Shown piece by piece: positions 1 to 9,146 of a DNA stretch of 52,744 bases. The stretch spans positions 1 to 52,744 of the forward strand of contig CAJFUB010000010.1 of assembly GCA_904420095.1 (NCBI GenBank), written 5' to 3'. The notes below the pieces were generated by a model. It saw only the letters and a program-made list of their open reading frames with translations. It was not told where the DNA came from and did not search any database. Made by a program: the position numbers and the translations under genes. Within the stretch, counting starts at the first letter, position 1. Every line of letters begins with the position of its first letter. This DNA comes from an uncultured Clostridia bacterium (GTDB taxonomy: Bacteria > Bacillota > Clostridia > UBA1212 > UBA1255).

Positions 1-1138
1 TGTAATCCAAATACTGAAAAGCACTGCTTATAGTGGTTTGCTTAGAAGGATCAAGTTCGGGATGTAATTCTGTAAATTCTTTTATAGCATCTTTTATTTT
101 TTCTTTTAATTCTACTATTAAGCTGTCTTTTTCTCGATGTTGCCTATCCCACTTATATGAAACTTCTAATGCTGTACATAAATCTTGAATATTTGCAATT
201 GATATTTGATTAATTTTTCTATTATCTTCGGGTAAGAGAGTCAGCAATGGTTCGCATTCATTATTCACGATACTATCCACTAATTTAGGAATGTAATCAA
301 ATATATGGAGCACGGGAATTACATTTCCATACTTTTGGGAAGAATAATTATCATAAGGATCAGCGAATTTACAATATGCTGTTGTAAAGAATTTATTATC
401 TGAACCTCTTTGGCTTAGATATGTTTCAAAGAAAATATTTTTTTGTTTTGTCAAAATAGCAATCAATAATTTAGCAATTCTATAGTATTTCCCTATTTTT
501 TTGAATCCTTGTGCATTTTCAAAAGAAAAACGCATAAAAGAATTAAGTTCACCTAAACTATAAGATTTAAGATAATCATCATTGTCTTTATACCCAACTT
601 GTCCCACAGAAATCGTTAGATTTATTTTTTCATTGTCTATTATCAAATCGATTGAATACGTATAATCTTTCCATGGACGAGTTTTTATTTCTCTTACACC
701 TTCAAGGTTTAGAATATTTTGTGTATTAGCTGAATCAATAGCCATTTGTGGTATGAATATAGAATTTATATTGCCACCGTAAAATGTAATTGCATGAAAT
801 TCGTCCCATCGATTTGTTATTTGTTTAAAAAACCCCCCAAGATTTCCTGCAGACTGCACTATTATAGGAGTTACAAATCGGATACACTTATCCAGTCCAA
901 AAGTACTATGATAAAACTTATCATTGCGCATCATTGCAATTAAATAACCACCACTATTACCAAATAGATATTCTGGCAACTCGATGTTGCGTGAACGGAT
1001 ACGATTAAGAATTTCCTCTATTTTTACTGGATTACTTTCAGCTGGAAGCAAAGAAACAATGTAGTTTGATACACTATATGTAAATGTATCCTCATCAACA
1101 TTTATATATCCATTAAATTCATTCGGCAATTTTGTCAT
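1..1138 (-). CDS. Large AT-rich hypothetical protein, 3' end outside window; possibly ApeA-like (HEPN) defence protein
   Basis: Reading leftwards from the ATG at 1138 gives 379 codons without a stop, and the frame is still open at base 1, so only the N-terminal part is present. The start reads MTKLPNEFNGYINVDEDTFT. Later blocks include RWDEFHAITFYGGNI, SLGELNSFMRFSFENAQ and IPVLHIFDYIPKLVDSIV. This layout of a large beta-rich N-terminal domain recalls the ApeA N-terminal domain found in front of HEPN RNases, which act in abortive phage defence. That is recollection of a family pattern, not a search result, and the diagnostic HEPN part (an R-x4-6-H motif) would lie beyond the left edge. The gene is far richer in A+T than the genes from 2.9 kb onward, which suggests horizontal transfer. 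The ribosome binding site is weak (AAGGA about 15 bases upstream of the ATG). That this is a coding region is fairly certain; its function is not. Confidence 0.7.
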   Translation of the reverse strand, partial: MTKLPNEFNGYINVDEDTFTYSVSNYIVSLLPAESNPVKIEEILNRIRSRNIELPEYLFGNSGGYLIAMMRNDKFYHSTFGLDKCIRFVTPIIVQSAGNLGGFFKQITNRWDEFHAITFYGGNINSIFIPQMAIDSANTQNILNLEGVREIKTRPWKDYTYSIDLIIDNEKINLTISVGQVGYKDNDDYLKSYSLGELNSFMRFSFENAQGFKKIGKYYRIAKLLIAILTKQKNIFFETYLSQRGSDNKFFTTAYCKFADPYDNYSSQKYGNVIPVLHIFDYIPKLVDSIVNNECEPLLTLLPEDNRKINQISIANIQDLCTALEVSYKWDRQHREKDSLIVELKEKIKDAIKEFTELHPELDPSKQTTISSAFQYLDY

Positions 1139-1339
1139 AACTAATTTATAATTTCCTTAAAGATGTTTGGTAACACGCTAATATATCTTGCAGTTCTGAA
1201 TTTTCTTTTGTGAATCACGGACGATTCTCTGCGTCGAATTCTCTAATAACGCAAATATCCTGTCGTTATATTTTCTTATTTTTTATTTTACCATATTTTT
1301 CTCTCAAATTAAACGGTTACTTTGATGTTTTGCAATCAA

Positions 1340-2620
1340 ATTTCAATTCCTGCTTTTATACAGGTATAATAAAAGTAAAAAGGCAGGATGATGAAATGTC
1401 AAAACAATACTCACAAGCTTACAAAAAAGCTCTCATAAAACAGTACTCTAACGAAGAAAAGATATCCAGTATTTGTGCTGAATCCGGTGTGGCACGCAGT
1501 ACGCTTTATAAATGGTTACAGGCGGTCCAAGTGCCTGTCTCCCCTAATGGTGAGAAAGTAACCATAAGAGAAATCAATGAACTGCGAAGAAAGGTGCAGA
1601 AATATAAAAATATGATTAAGATTCTTCAATCTGTTGATTGTATGGTATTCTCTCCCGCAAAAGATAAATTATGAGCATTAGAATCATTTTATGGTCAATA
1701 TGAGGTACATAGTGAAGCACTTGATGTTCCAAGAGGTACATTCTACAATCATATTCTTCGAGGCAAGCATGGAGAAACAATAAACGCCAAACGGTGTGAA
1801 CAGCTTAGAGAACTGGTCAATGACATCTTTCATGAATATCAGCAGATTCCCGGCTCCGGTAAAATTGTGGCGATTCTCAGAGACCGCGGTTATATTACAG
1901 CAAGAAAGCTGGTTGCTGAGCTCATGTAGGAACTGGGCTTGCAAAGTGTTAGTTCCTACTCCAAGAAAAATTATCAAAAATGGCAGAAATGTGAGAATAA
2001 AAACATTCTTCAGCAGCAATTTCACCCGGATACGCCAAATAGTGTTTGGGTAAGCGATATCACAGTTTTTAAGTTCCGTGACTGTTACTATTACATTTGT
2101 GCTATCCTTGATCTATTTGCCCGAAAAGTAATTGCCTATCTTGTATCAAAGAAAAACAGCATGCAACTTGTTACATTTACCTTTCGCCAAGCTTATTCAG
2201 ATCGCGTTCCGGAGCCTGGGCTTATTTTTCATAGCGACAGAGGCTCACAATACACTTCTTTTTCATTTGAAAAACTGTTACAGGAAAAACAAGTGGTCCA
2301 GTCTTTTTCACGCTCAGGAAAACCACATGACAATGCTGTCATGGAGTCTTTTTTCTCTTGCCTAAAGAAAGAAGAGCTGTACCGTTACCGATACAGCTCA
2401 GAATCAGAATTTTTAAAAGGAATAGAACAATACATTGCTTTCTACAATGAAAAGAGACCACACAGCTCTATACACTACAAAACTCCGAATGCTGCCGAAG
2501 ACACCTTTTATCATAATGAAAAAGGCTAAAATCTTATCGAACAAATCGCAGAACATTTTATTTTTTGTCACAGGATTTCAGCGTTTTTGTAAGAGTACTG
2601 TTCGATTCGATTTGCATTGA
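1340..2620 (+). mobile_element. IS3-family (IS150-like) insertion sequence, inactive, ends not resolved
   Basis: The element is defined by its transposase (1396-2529). I could not recognise a convincing pair of terminal inverted repeats or a target duplication by eye, so the limits given are only approximate. It lies between the AT-rich gene at the left edge and tRNA-Val. Confidence 0.45.
1396..2529 (+). pseudogene. IS3-family transposase with two in-frame stop codons
   Basis: One continuous frame from the ATG at 1396 encodes a transposase interrupted by TGA (1672-1674) and TAG (1927-1929). The first part has the helix-turn-helix of IS3 OrfA (SICAESGVARSTLYKWLQA) and a short coiled region. 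The middle part (YGQYEVHSEALDVPRGTFYN) is the linker to the catalytic half. The last part is an rve/DDE integrase core with VWVSDITVF, LIFHSDRGSQYTS, and HDNAVMESFF followed by the K-K-E-E signature. Both stops fall where homologues read through: the first after FSPAKDKL, the second inside the block KLVAELM-x-ELGLQS. The block EVHSEALDV also seems to lack two residues usually present (VHSLCEALDV). All parts stay in one frame, so this is not the usual two-ORF frameshift layout. I infer a dead copy; stop-codon recoding is possible but unlikely. Confidence 0.85.
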
Positions 2621-2649
2621 TTATTGCTTTTAAAGCCCGTAAACAAAGC

Positions 2650-2706
2650 CTTTATATAAAAAATACCGGTTGTGTTTCGAACAGTTTTGTTCAAATTACA
2701 ACCGGT
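2650..2706 (-). terminator. Rho-independent terminator downstream of tRNA-Val
   Basis: A perfect 9-base inverted repeat, ACCGGTTGT (2665-2673) and ACAACCGGT (2698-2706), is followed on the minus strand by a T-rich tract (ATTTTTTATATAAA). It sits directly after the 3' end of tRNA-Val, so it should end that transcript. Confidence 0.75.
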
Positions 2707-2713
2707 GTTCATA

Positions 2714-2790
2714 TGGTGGAGACGAGTGGGCTCGAACCACCGACCCCCTGCATGTCAAGCAGATACTCTAACCAACTGAGCTACGCCTCC
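2714..2790 (-). tRNA. tRNA-Val (anticodon GAC)
   Basis: The minus strand gives a 77-base cloverleaf starting GGAGGCG and ending CGTCTCC-A-CCA, so the CCA end is encoded. The anticodon stem CTGC/GCAG encloses the loop TTGACAT, giving anticodon GAC, which reads the valine codon GUC. The T arm contains GGTTCGAGCCC (GGTTCGA-type loop). The 3' end faces the AT-rich region at the left of the window, the side on which integrating elements commonly insert. Confidence 0.95.
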
Positions 2791-2966
2791 GCAATCTAAT
2801 ACAACGAGGCTTTATTATAGCTTTCAATTGTTTCGAAAAATTGTATTTTTATTTAAAAATATATACAATTTTACAGAATTCCCCGGCGCCGCACATTGGG
2901 GTGTTCCATATAATCTGAAACGGCAGACGGATCCGATAGGAAAGTGCCCCCCGTTTTTCCAGTCCT

Positions 2967-4994
2967 TCAGTGATTCCTTTTCCCACCGCTGACGATGCTG
3001 AAATATTCCCTCGACGTCAGAAAGTATACGCCGATGTAAAACAGTGCGAAGACAAGATAGCAGCCGATTATGACCGCCGTAAAGAGCGCCGTGTTCGTCA
3101 GACTGAACAGCGACAGCATCTTTGAGATCATTGGGAATGCAAACAGCAGGTGAATCCCGGCCGCGGCCAGCGGGAGGAAAAATACGGTAAGCACCTGAGA
3201 ATTGATGCTTTTCCTGATTTCCGGCTTACTCATTCCGACCTTCTGCATAATTTCAAAGCGCGACTGGTCCTCGTACCCCTCTGTGATCTGTTTGTAATAC
3301 ATAATAAGCACCGCGGCGCAAAGGAATACGGCTCCGAGCAGCGCCCCCAGGAAAAACAGGCTTCCGTACAGCGCATACAGGTTTGCCCGGTCCTTTTCCG
3401 CGCATTCCGCCGACACCTGCGGGAAGGCATCGTCCGTCTGCTGCAGGAGCAGGAGCGATTCATAAATCGTATCTCCGATTTCGATCTGCGTCTGCGCATC
3501 GCAGTCTAAATCAAATCCATAATAGTCATGCCGAACGGCCAAACCGTTTTCCGGCTTCACAAGCTCTTCCCACATGGCGCCAAGCGCATCAAAGTCGGAA
3601 ACAATCAGATACAGCGCCGGAACCGACGGCGTGACGCCCATTCCGCTGTCTATAAACTCCGAAATTTTTTCTACCCGTCTCGGAGGAAGCGTACCAATCG
3701 TAATCGTATCCCAGGAAAATGTCGATTTTGTAGTATACAGAAGCACCTCGTCCTCCTGAAGCGTTTCCTTTTGCCCCATCAGCCGGTTATAATCCTCCAG
3801 CGGCAGGACAAACAGCTGCCAGACATTTTCATAGAGAGAAAGCTGAAAGTCCTCCGAGGCCGGCTCTTCAAACAGGATCCGGTCCTCCGCGAGGTAGACC
3901 GCCGCGTCCAGATAACGGTAATACAGCAGATTTTCCGCTTTCTGGCCGCTCTTTTCCAAGACCTCTTCGACGGCTCCGTGTACCGCGTCAATATAAGCCG
4001 TATCCAGCGAATCCGTCTCCACGATAATATTTCTGGGATATTGTGCGCGCAGCGTATCCTCTGTGCCAATGTACAGGCACATGGTCGAGGAGATCATTAC
4101 CAGCACCATGGTGGAAAGAATACAGATCGACGCCAGTCCCGCGCCGTTTCGTTTCATCCGGTAAACCATGGAGGAGACCGACACAAAATGATTTGTTTTA
4201 TAATAATACCGTTTGCTTTTCTGCAGCAGCCTGCAAAGCACGACTGATCCGGCGATAAACAGCAGGTACGTCGCCACGATGACCATTACGACGGCGAGAA
4301 AGAACGTGACCAGCGCGGCGACCGGATCTTCGATCGTCAGTGCAAGATAATAAGCGCCTCCAAGAATCAGCACGCCCAGGAGAGCCAGAAGCCAGTTTGA
4401 TTTCGGAGGCTTCTCCCCTACCGCTTCGCTGCGCAGCAGCTCAACCGGGTTCGAAACATGAATCTGCCGGAGCGCATTGAGCAGAATCAGACAGTGAATG
4501 ATCGCAAACAGCCCCAGCGTCCGCAAAATGGCGCTCCAATCTACGGAAAAGCCAAGCGATACGCTGCCGTGCAGAAGCCGCGTCATAACAAGCTCTGCAA
4601 GCTTTGAAAACAAAATGCCGCAGAACAGGCCTCCCAAATAGGAAAGCGCGGCAATGATCACGCTTTCCCAGACCAGAATTCCGGCCAGGTTTCGTTTGCC
4701 CATCCCCAGGATATTATACAGACCGAATTCCTTTTTGCGCCTGCGGATCAGAAAAGAATTTGTGTAGAATAAAAAGATCAGCGCAAATATGAAAATCACG
4801 CCGCTCCCCAGCGAAAGAATCCCCTGCATCGTATCGCCGCCCAGCATTGCGGCGACCGTATCGCTGCGGGACAGGAAGGAAACGATATAAAACATCATAA
4901 TCATACCGGTACACGTTAAAATATAAGGAATATATGTCTTCCGATTCCTGGCGATGCCGGTCATCGCCAGCTTCGGGTAAAAGCCGCGCTTCAT
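2967..4994 (-). CDS. BceB-type ABC transporter permease (peptide antibiotic detoxification)
   Basis: This 675-residue membrane protein belongs to the FtsX/MacB-like permeases of the BceAB type, which remove lantibiotics or bacitracin-type peptides from their lipid II-cycle targets and also signal to the partner histidine kinase. Visible features are the N-terminal start RNRKTYIPYILTCTGMIMMF with a first membrane helix, an FtsX block around RRRKKEFGLYNILGMGKRNL, a large hydrophilic extracellular domain at roughly residues 310-530, and the family-typical block YKQITEGYEDQSRFEIMQKV just before the last helices. Its start overlaps the stop of the ATPase gene by 4 bases (4991-4994), so translation is probably coupled. 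Length fits the family. It is the last gene of the six-gene minus-strand set. The exact substrate cannot be read from sequence. Confidence 0.92.
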   Translation of the reverse strand: MKRGFYPKLAMTGIARNRKTYIPYILTCTGMIMMFYIVSFLSRSDTVAAMLGGDTMQGILSLGSGVIFIFALIFLFYTNSFLIRRRKKEFGLYNILGMGKRNLAGILVWESVIIAALSYLGGLFCGILFSKLAELVMTRLLHGSVSLGFSVDWSAILRTLGLFAIIHCLILLNALRQIHVSNPVELLRSEAVGEKPPKSNWLLALLGVLILGGAYYLALTIEDPVAALVTFFLAVVMVIVATYLLFIAGSVVLCRLLQKSKRYYYKTNHFVSVSSMVYRMKRNGAGLASICILSTMVLVMISSTMCLYIGTEDTLRAQYPRNIIVETDSLDTAYIDAVHGAVEEVLEKSGQKAENLLYYRYLDAAVYLAEDRILFEEPASEDFQLSLYENVWQLFVLPLEDYNRLMGQKETLQEDEVLLYTTKSTFSWDTITIGTLPPRRVEKISEFIDSGMGVTPSVPALYLIVSDFDALGAMWEELVKPENGLAVRHDYYGFDLDCDAQTQIEIGDTIYESLLLLQQTDDAFPQVSAECAEKDRANLYALYGSLFFLGALLGAVFLCAAVLIMYYKQITEGYEDQSRFEIMQKVGMSKPEIRKSINSQVLTVFFLPLAAAGIHLLFAFPMISKMLSLFSLTNTALFTAVIIGCYLVFALFYIGVYFLTSREYFSIVSGGKRNH

Positions 4995-5755
4995 TGCTCT
5001 TCACCGCCCGCCGCCAGAGCCGTAAGCGTATCGGAGATCTTCTGATACTGTTCGGCGCCGGTATTGCTCCCGCGGTACAGCTGATGGAATACCGCTCCGT
5101 CTTTGATAAACAAAACGCGGCCGGCATGGCTTGCGGCCTTTACGGAATGCGTCACCATCAGAATCGTCTGACCGTCCCTGTTGATCTCGGAAAACAGGCG
5201 GAGCAGTTCGTCCGTTGATTTGGAATCCAGCGCTCCGGTCGGCTCGTCGGCCAGGATCAGGCGCGGATTCGTAATCAGCGCCCGCGCCACGGCCGCCCTT
5301 TGCTTTTGTCCGCCCGAAACCTCGTACGGATATTTGGCCAGAAGCCCGGCAATGCCCAGCTTCTCCGCAATGGGCGCCAGTCTTTTTTTCATTTCCCGGT
5401 ATTGCCTGCCGGCAAGTACAAGCGGCAGAAAAATATTATCTTCCAGGGTAAAAGTATCCAGAAGATTAAACTCCTGAAATACAAAGCCCAGATGATCGCG
5501 CCGAAACGCCGCGATCTCCGATTCTTTGATTTTGCTGAGGTCATGGCCGTCCAGCAGCACGCTGCCTCCCGTCGGTTTGTCAAGCGCCGCCAGAATATTC
5601 AGCAGCGTCGTTTTTCCGGAGCCCGACTCCCCCATAATTGCTACGTATTCACCCTTCTCCACGCTGAACGAAACGTCTGTCAGAGCCTGTACCTGATTGC
5701 CTCCGAACCGCGTAGTATACGTTTTTTTCAGATGATTGACTTCTAAAATCGGCAT
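4991..5755 (-). CDS. BceA-type ABC transporter ATP-binding protein
   Basis: A 254-residue ATPase that powers the permease encoded directly downstream. It has the Walker A motif GESGSGKTT, the Q-loop FQEFNLLDTF, the signature VSGGQKQR, Walker B LILADEPTGALD and an H-loop MVTHS. This is the MacB/LolD/BceA class. The ATG at 5755 is preceded by AAGGAGG. A gap of about 115 bases separates it from the histidine kinase gene and holds a BceR-like palindrome, so transcription of bceAB probably starts there and is induced by the two-component system encoded upstream. Confidence 0.93.
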   Translation of the reverse strand: MPILEVNHLKKTYTTRFGGNQVQALTDVSFSVEKGEYVAIMGESGSGKTTLLNILAALDKPTGGSVLLDGHDLSKIKESEIAAFRRDHLGFVFQEFNLLDTFTLEDNIFLPLVLAGRQYREMKKRLAPIAEKLGIAGLLAKYPYEVSGGQKQRAAVARALITNPRLILADEPTGALDSKSTDELLRLFSEINRDGQTILMVTHSVKAASHAGRVLFIKDGAVFHQLYRGSNTGAEQYQKISDTLTALAAGGEEQ

Positions 5756-5846
5756 TTTGCATCCTCCTTATCGATTTTCAAGTCAATTGTAGCAAAGCGC
5801 AGGGAAGCGCCGCCATCGAATCCGCTTACATTTTTTCCGCTCCGCC

Positions 5847-5860
5847 TTACAAAAATGTAA
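5847..5860 (-). promoter_or_regulatory. BceR-like operator upstream of the bceAB-type genes
   Basis: The palindrome TTACA-N4-TGTAA (5847-5860) agrees with the TnACA-N4-TGTAA core known for BceR-type regulators of Firmicutes. A further TTACA half-site lies at about 5826-5830. The site is about 90 bases upstream of the bceA start, in the gap between the sensor kinase and its target transporter. A TACAAT hexamer nearer the gene could be the -10, but no good -35 is evident, as expected of an activated promoter. Confidence 0.6.
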
Positions 5861-5870
5861 GCCGTTCTTT

Positions 5871-6887
5871 TTATTCAACCTCCAGCTCGGCGCGCCTGAA
5901 ATCGATCCGGATCACGGTACCGGTTCCGACCGCTGATTCCGCCGTGATCCTGTGCCCCAGATTCCGGCAGATCCTTTTACAGAGATAAAGGCCGATTCCG
6001 CTCGCTTTTTTATCGCTGCGCCCGTTATAGCCCGTATAACCTTTTTCAAAAATACGCGGCAGGTCCTCGGGTGCGATCCCAATCCCCGTGTCCCGGATGC
6101 ACAGGATTCCCGGAGATTCCTGCGAAATGGAAATGCTGCCGGCTTTCGTATATTTCAGAGCGTTTGAAAGAACCTGCTCCAGAACAAACAGCATCCATTT
6201 TTCGTCCGTCAGCACGCGGCAATTCACAGGCGCATATTCCAGCCTGAGCTTTTTTCTGATAAACGAAGCGGCGTATTTCCGGACGGCCTGACGGATCAGC
6301 TCGTCAAGCTCATACTCTTTGATGACATAATCTGTCGAATCCGCATCCAGCCGAAGATAGCACAGCACCATTTCCACATACTGCTCAATCCTCTGCAGTT
6401 CCTCGGAAAGCTCCCGGTACTGGGCGCCATCCCCGCTTTGCAGCAGCAGGCGCATCGCTGCGATCGGCGTTTTTATCTGATGAACCCAGATCGTATAATA
6501 TTCGGTAAGATCCCCATATTGCCTGCGCATCCGGTTTTCCAGCTCTGTCCGCTCCGTGTGCAGCGCCTGAACAACCGCCTGATAATCGGCTTCCAGCGGG
6601 CTGCGCGGCTCCGGCAGATGCTCCAAGGTCACTGCGGCTTCCCGGAGCAGCGTCGTAAGGCTCTGATGCTTCCTGCGAAAGGCCAAATAATCGAAGAACA
6701 ATGCTGCGGCCCCGATAAAAAAGCAAATCGCGGCGGCATACCAGACTGCGGCTGCGGGCAGCTGGTACAGCAGAAAGGAGCCGGCAAAAATAACGGTGAA
6801 AATACAAAGAAGCACAATTGTTTTTAAATGCGATTTTAAATAGCTGAGAAACAGAAACGGTTCTCCGCCCCTCTTCTTATCCGACAA
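5871..6887 (-). CDS. BceS-type intramembrane-sensing histidine kinase
   Basis: A 338-residue sensor kinase with two N-terminal membrane helices (about residues 20-40 and 46-66) joined by only a few residues outside the membrane, typical of kinases that sense through their partner ABC transporter. The phosphorylation site is His136 in VHQIKTPIAA. The ATPase domain shows the N box EQVLSNALKYTKAG, the G1 box DTGIGIAPEDL with the family-typical FEKGYTGYNGR, and the G2 box GIGLYLC. It starts with TTG at 6887, preceded by AGGGATGGGA, and overlaps the end of the response regulator gene by 11 bases. It should phosphorylate that regulator and so control the transporter genes that follow. Confidence 0.93.
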   Translation of the reverse strand: MSDKKRGGEPFLFLSYLKSHLKTIVLLCIFTVIFAGSFLLYQLPAAAVWYAAAICFFIGAAALFFDYLAFRRKHQSLTTLLREAAVTLEHLPEPRSPLEADYQAVVQALHTERTELENRMRRQYGDLTEYYTIWVHQIKTPIAAMRLLLQSGDGAQYRELSEELQRIEQYVEMVLCYLRLDADSTDYVIKEYELDELIRQAVRKYAASFIRKKLRLEYAPVNCRVLTDEKWMLFVLEQVLSNALKYTKAGSISISQESPGILCIRDTGIGIAPEDLPRIFEKGYTGYNGRSDKKASGIGLYLCKRICRNLGHRITAESAVGTGTVIRIDFRRAELEVE

Positions 6888-7548
6888 CGTATCCCATCCC
6901 TACCTTTGTAACGATAAAATCCGAAAGCCCCGCGGCGTCCAGCTTTCGGCGCAGACGCGCAATATTCACGGTCAGCGTGTTGTCGTCAATAAAGCTGTCC
7001 GTTTCCCAGAGCCGCTGCATCAGTGCGTCTCGCCCTACGACGCGGCCCTTCTGCTCTAGGAGCGTCTGTAAAATGCGGAGCTCGTTTTTCGTAAGATTGA
7101 TTCGCTCGCCGCGGTACGTCAATACGGCCTCCGCAGGAAGCAGCAGAGCGCCGCGATGCTCCAGCGCCGGGATTTCAGGGGTAAAATCATATGCGCGCCG
7201 CAGGACAGCCTGTAGTTTGGCAGTCAGCACATTGAGGTCGAATGGCTTGGCGATAAAATCATCTCCGCCCAGATTCATCGCCATGACGATATTCATGTTG
7301 TCGGAAGCGGAAGAAAGAAACACGATGGGCACGCGCGAAATTTTTCGGATTTCTCCACACCAGTAATAGCCGTTGTAAAATGGCAGCGTTATATCGAGAA
7401 GCACAAGGTGCGGCTGAAACTCCCGGAACAGCGAAAGGATTTCGCGGAAATCCTCGGCGCATCTGGCCTCGAGGCCCCGGGCTTCAATCTGTTTTTTCAC
7501 CGTTTCGGCGATCGCCATATCGTCTTCAACAATCAGGATTTTATACAA
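6877..7548 (-). CDS. BceR-type response regulator (OmpR family)
   Basis: A 223-residue regulator with an N-terminal receiver domain (acidic pocket VEDD near residue 9, phospho-acceptor Asp52 in LVLLDITLPF, Lys in FIAKPFDLNVL) and a C-terminal winged helix (LTKNELRILQTLLEQKGRVV, then DDNTLTVNIARLRRKLD). The start is TTG at 7548 with GGAGG six bases ahead. It lies between the ABC-2-like exporter genes and the kinase gene, all on the same strand, and is the likely binder of the palindrome at 5847-5860. Confidence 0.93.
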   Translation of the reverse strand: MYKILIVEDDMAIAETVKKQIEARGLEARCAEDFREILSLFREFQPHLVLLDITLPFYNGYYWCGEIRKISRVPIVFLSSASDNMNIVMAMNLGGDDFIAKPFDLNVLTAKLQAVLRRAYDFTPEIPALEHRGALLLPAEAVLTYRGERINLTKNELRILQTLLEQKGRVVGRDALMQRLWETDSFIDDNTLTVNIARLRRKLDAAGLSDFIVTKVGMGYVVG

Positions 7549-7568
7549 AGCGCGCCTCCTCCGCCCTT

Positions 7569-9146
7569 TCAGCTCCGCAGACGGAATGTTTTATATGCCA
7601 GTTTATATACCAGGATGCAGGCCGCGATGCAATAGACGATGCAAAACGCCGTCGCGGCAAGACCGAACGCCAGCGTGTCCAGCCGCAGCTGTAGAAACAG
7701 ATAGCAGACCATGTACGTGATCCAGATCACCGCCGTATATGCGCCGCTTTTTACCTGCGTATGAATGTTGTAGGGCTGCAGCAGGTAGTACAGCGTCAGA
7801 TAGTGAACAGAGAAGAAAATACTCATCACGATAACGGTAAGCGGAAAAATCACGTAATTCAGCAGGTTTTCCGTCCCGCCGGAGAAATACAGCACCGCGG
7901 TGAGCCCCGCGCCGGTCACCGCGGCCGGCAGAAGGTTGATTTTGATAATCTCCCTCAGACGGATCCGGAACAGCTTCAGGATAAAGCTCGGCTTTTTATA
8001 AAACGAATACGTCAGCATGCTGTGATCGCAATTCATAAACAGCGCCGTTGTAAAAATCGTACCGCGATTGATCAGGTACATGACGAATGCAAAATACGGC
8101 AGCAGGACGGACATCGACCGGTTTACCTGCTCGCGCAGCTCCGGATTGATACGGATCAGAAGCAGGACGCCCAGCATCACCGCCAGCAGGATCAGCGCAA
8201 TCCGCTCCGCGGATCGCCATAATATTTTGCGGTGGCGCTTGACAAACAATTCATTAAAATATTCAAAGCCTTTTTTGCTGCTTGTAATTCCTGTCTCCGG
8301 ACTGATCATTTTCTGCTGCCGCTCTGCGTTGGCTTTCTTGACCGCCTGCGTGTAATCTGTTCCGTATTTCTTTTCTGCCAGGAGGAGTTGGCAGATTTCG
8401 CGATACGATGGGAACCGCGCGATGCGGACGGCTCCCGGGAGGCCGGCGGCGATTCCCAAAAGCACCAAAATTAGGACGGCAGGAAGCGGCAGAAGCGCGT
8501 TCAGACACGGGAGGCCAAACGCTGCGGCCAGCAGCAGGGCGGTCAGCGTCCAGGACAGTTTCGGCGGCATGTTTTCATTGACGCTTTTTCCCGTCTTTTC
8601 ATAGCGCAGCAGCAGAGCGGAAGCCGCGGTCAGCTTAGCGCCTGCAACGAAAAACGGCAGCAAAATACAGAGCCAAACGGGAACGCCGTAAAGCAATCCG
8701 AACAGGAGAACGGCCGGAAAGAAGCCGATGATCGTGCGAAGCATAGAATAGCAGTAATTGGAAAGCGTATATAAGCCCGCGTCCATCCGCATCAGGATCA
8801 CCGCATAATATTTTTCGTTCGTCGGGTTGAAAAGATACGTGTTCAGATAGGCCCCTATGATCGTCAGAAAGAAAAAGACATGGAGAAAAAGAAGCGGATT
8901 TCTTTCCTCTCCGTAGAAGCCGCACAAAACAGAAATCGCCGCAAGATAGATCAGCTTTCCCAAAAATGCGGAAAGAATTTCCCAGATTACAGCAAGCACC
9001 GCCGCAAAGATTTTCAAGCCGCCGCTGCCGTAAAGCGTGCCGGGAAGCAATCTTCCCAGAAGCGGGATCTGCTTCAGCGCGTAAAGGATCCCGTTGACAC
9101 GGCATGTGTTTCTCAAGGAAAACGAAATGCGAAACGACTTAATCAT
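7569..9146 (-). CDS. ABC-2-like multi-pass permease
   Basis: This 525-residue protein is dominated by hydrophobic segments, about 12 by eye, such as FAAVLAVIWEILSAFLGKL, PAVLILVLLGIAAGLPGAV and ITYMVCYLFLQL. It has no ATP-binding motif. The start overlaps the stop of the upstream ATPase by 8 bases, so the two genes form a two-component exporter or ABC-2-type permease unit. It resembles the large permeases found next to bacteriocin- or antibiotic-resistance ATPases in Firmicutes, but I cannot name the family precisely. The response regulator gene follows after 20 bases, which ties this exporter to the Bce module. Confidence 0.8.
   Translation of the reverse strand: MIKSFRISFSLRNTCRVNGILYALKQIPLLGRLLPGTLYGSGGLKIFAAVLAVIWEILSAFLGKLIYLAAISVLCGFYGEERNPLLFLHVFFFLTIIGAYLNTYLFNPTNEKYYAVILMRMDAGLYTLSNYCYSMLRTIIGFFPAVLLFGLLYGVPVWLCILLPFFVAGAKLTAASALLLRYEKTGKSVNENMPPKLSWTLTALLLAAAFGLPCLNALLPLPAVLILVLLGIAAGLPGAVRIARFPSYREICQLLLAEKKYGTDYTQAVKKANAERQQKMISPETGITSSKKGFEYFNELFVKRHRKILWRSAERIALILLAVMLGVLLLIRINPELREQVNRSMSVLLPYFAFVMYLINRGTIFTTALFMNCDHSMLTYSFYKKPSFILKLFRIRLREIIKINLLPAAVTGAGLTAVLYFSGGTENLLNYVIFPLTVIVMSIFFSVHYLTLYYLLQPYNIHTQVKSGAYTAVIWITYMVCYLFLQLRLDTLAFGLAATAFCIVYCIAACILVYKLAYKTFRLRS

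Noticed and set aside
1134..1149. GTCATAACTAAT before the left-edge gene, similar to half of the haem operon operator
   Set aside because: Only one arm matches, and it overlaps the start codon of an unrelated AT-rich gene; chance is the simpler explanation.
2714..2790. Reading the tRNA as tRNA-Asp (GTC)
   Set aside because: On the coding strand the anticodon loop is TTGACAT, so the anticodon is GAC (Val); GTC appears only when the wrong strand is read.
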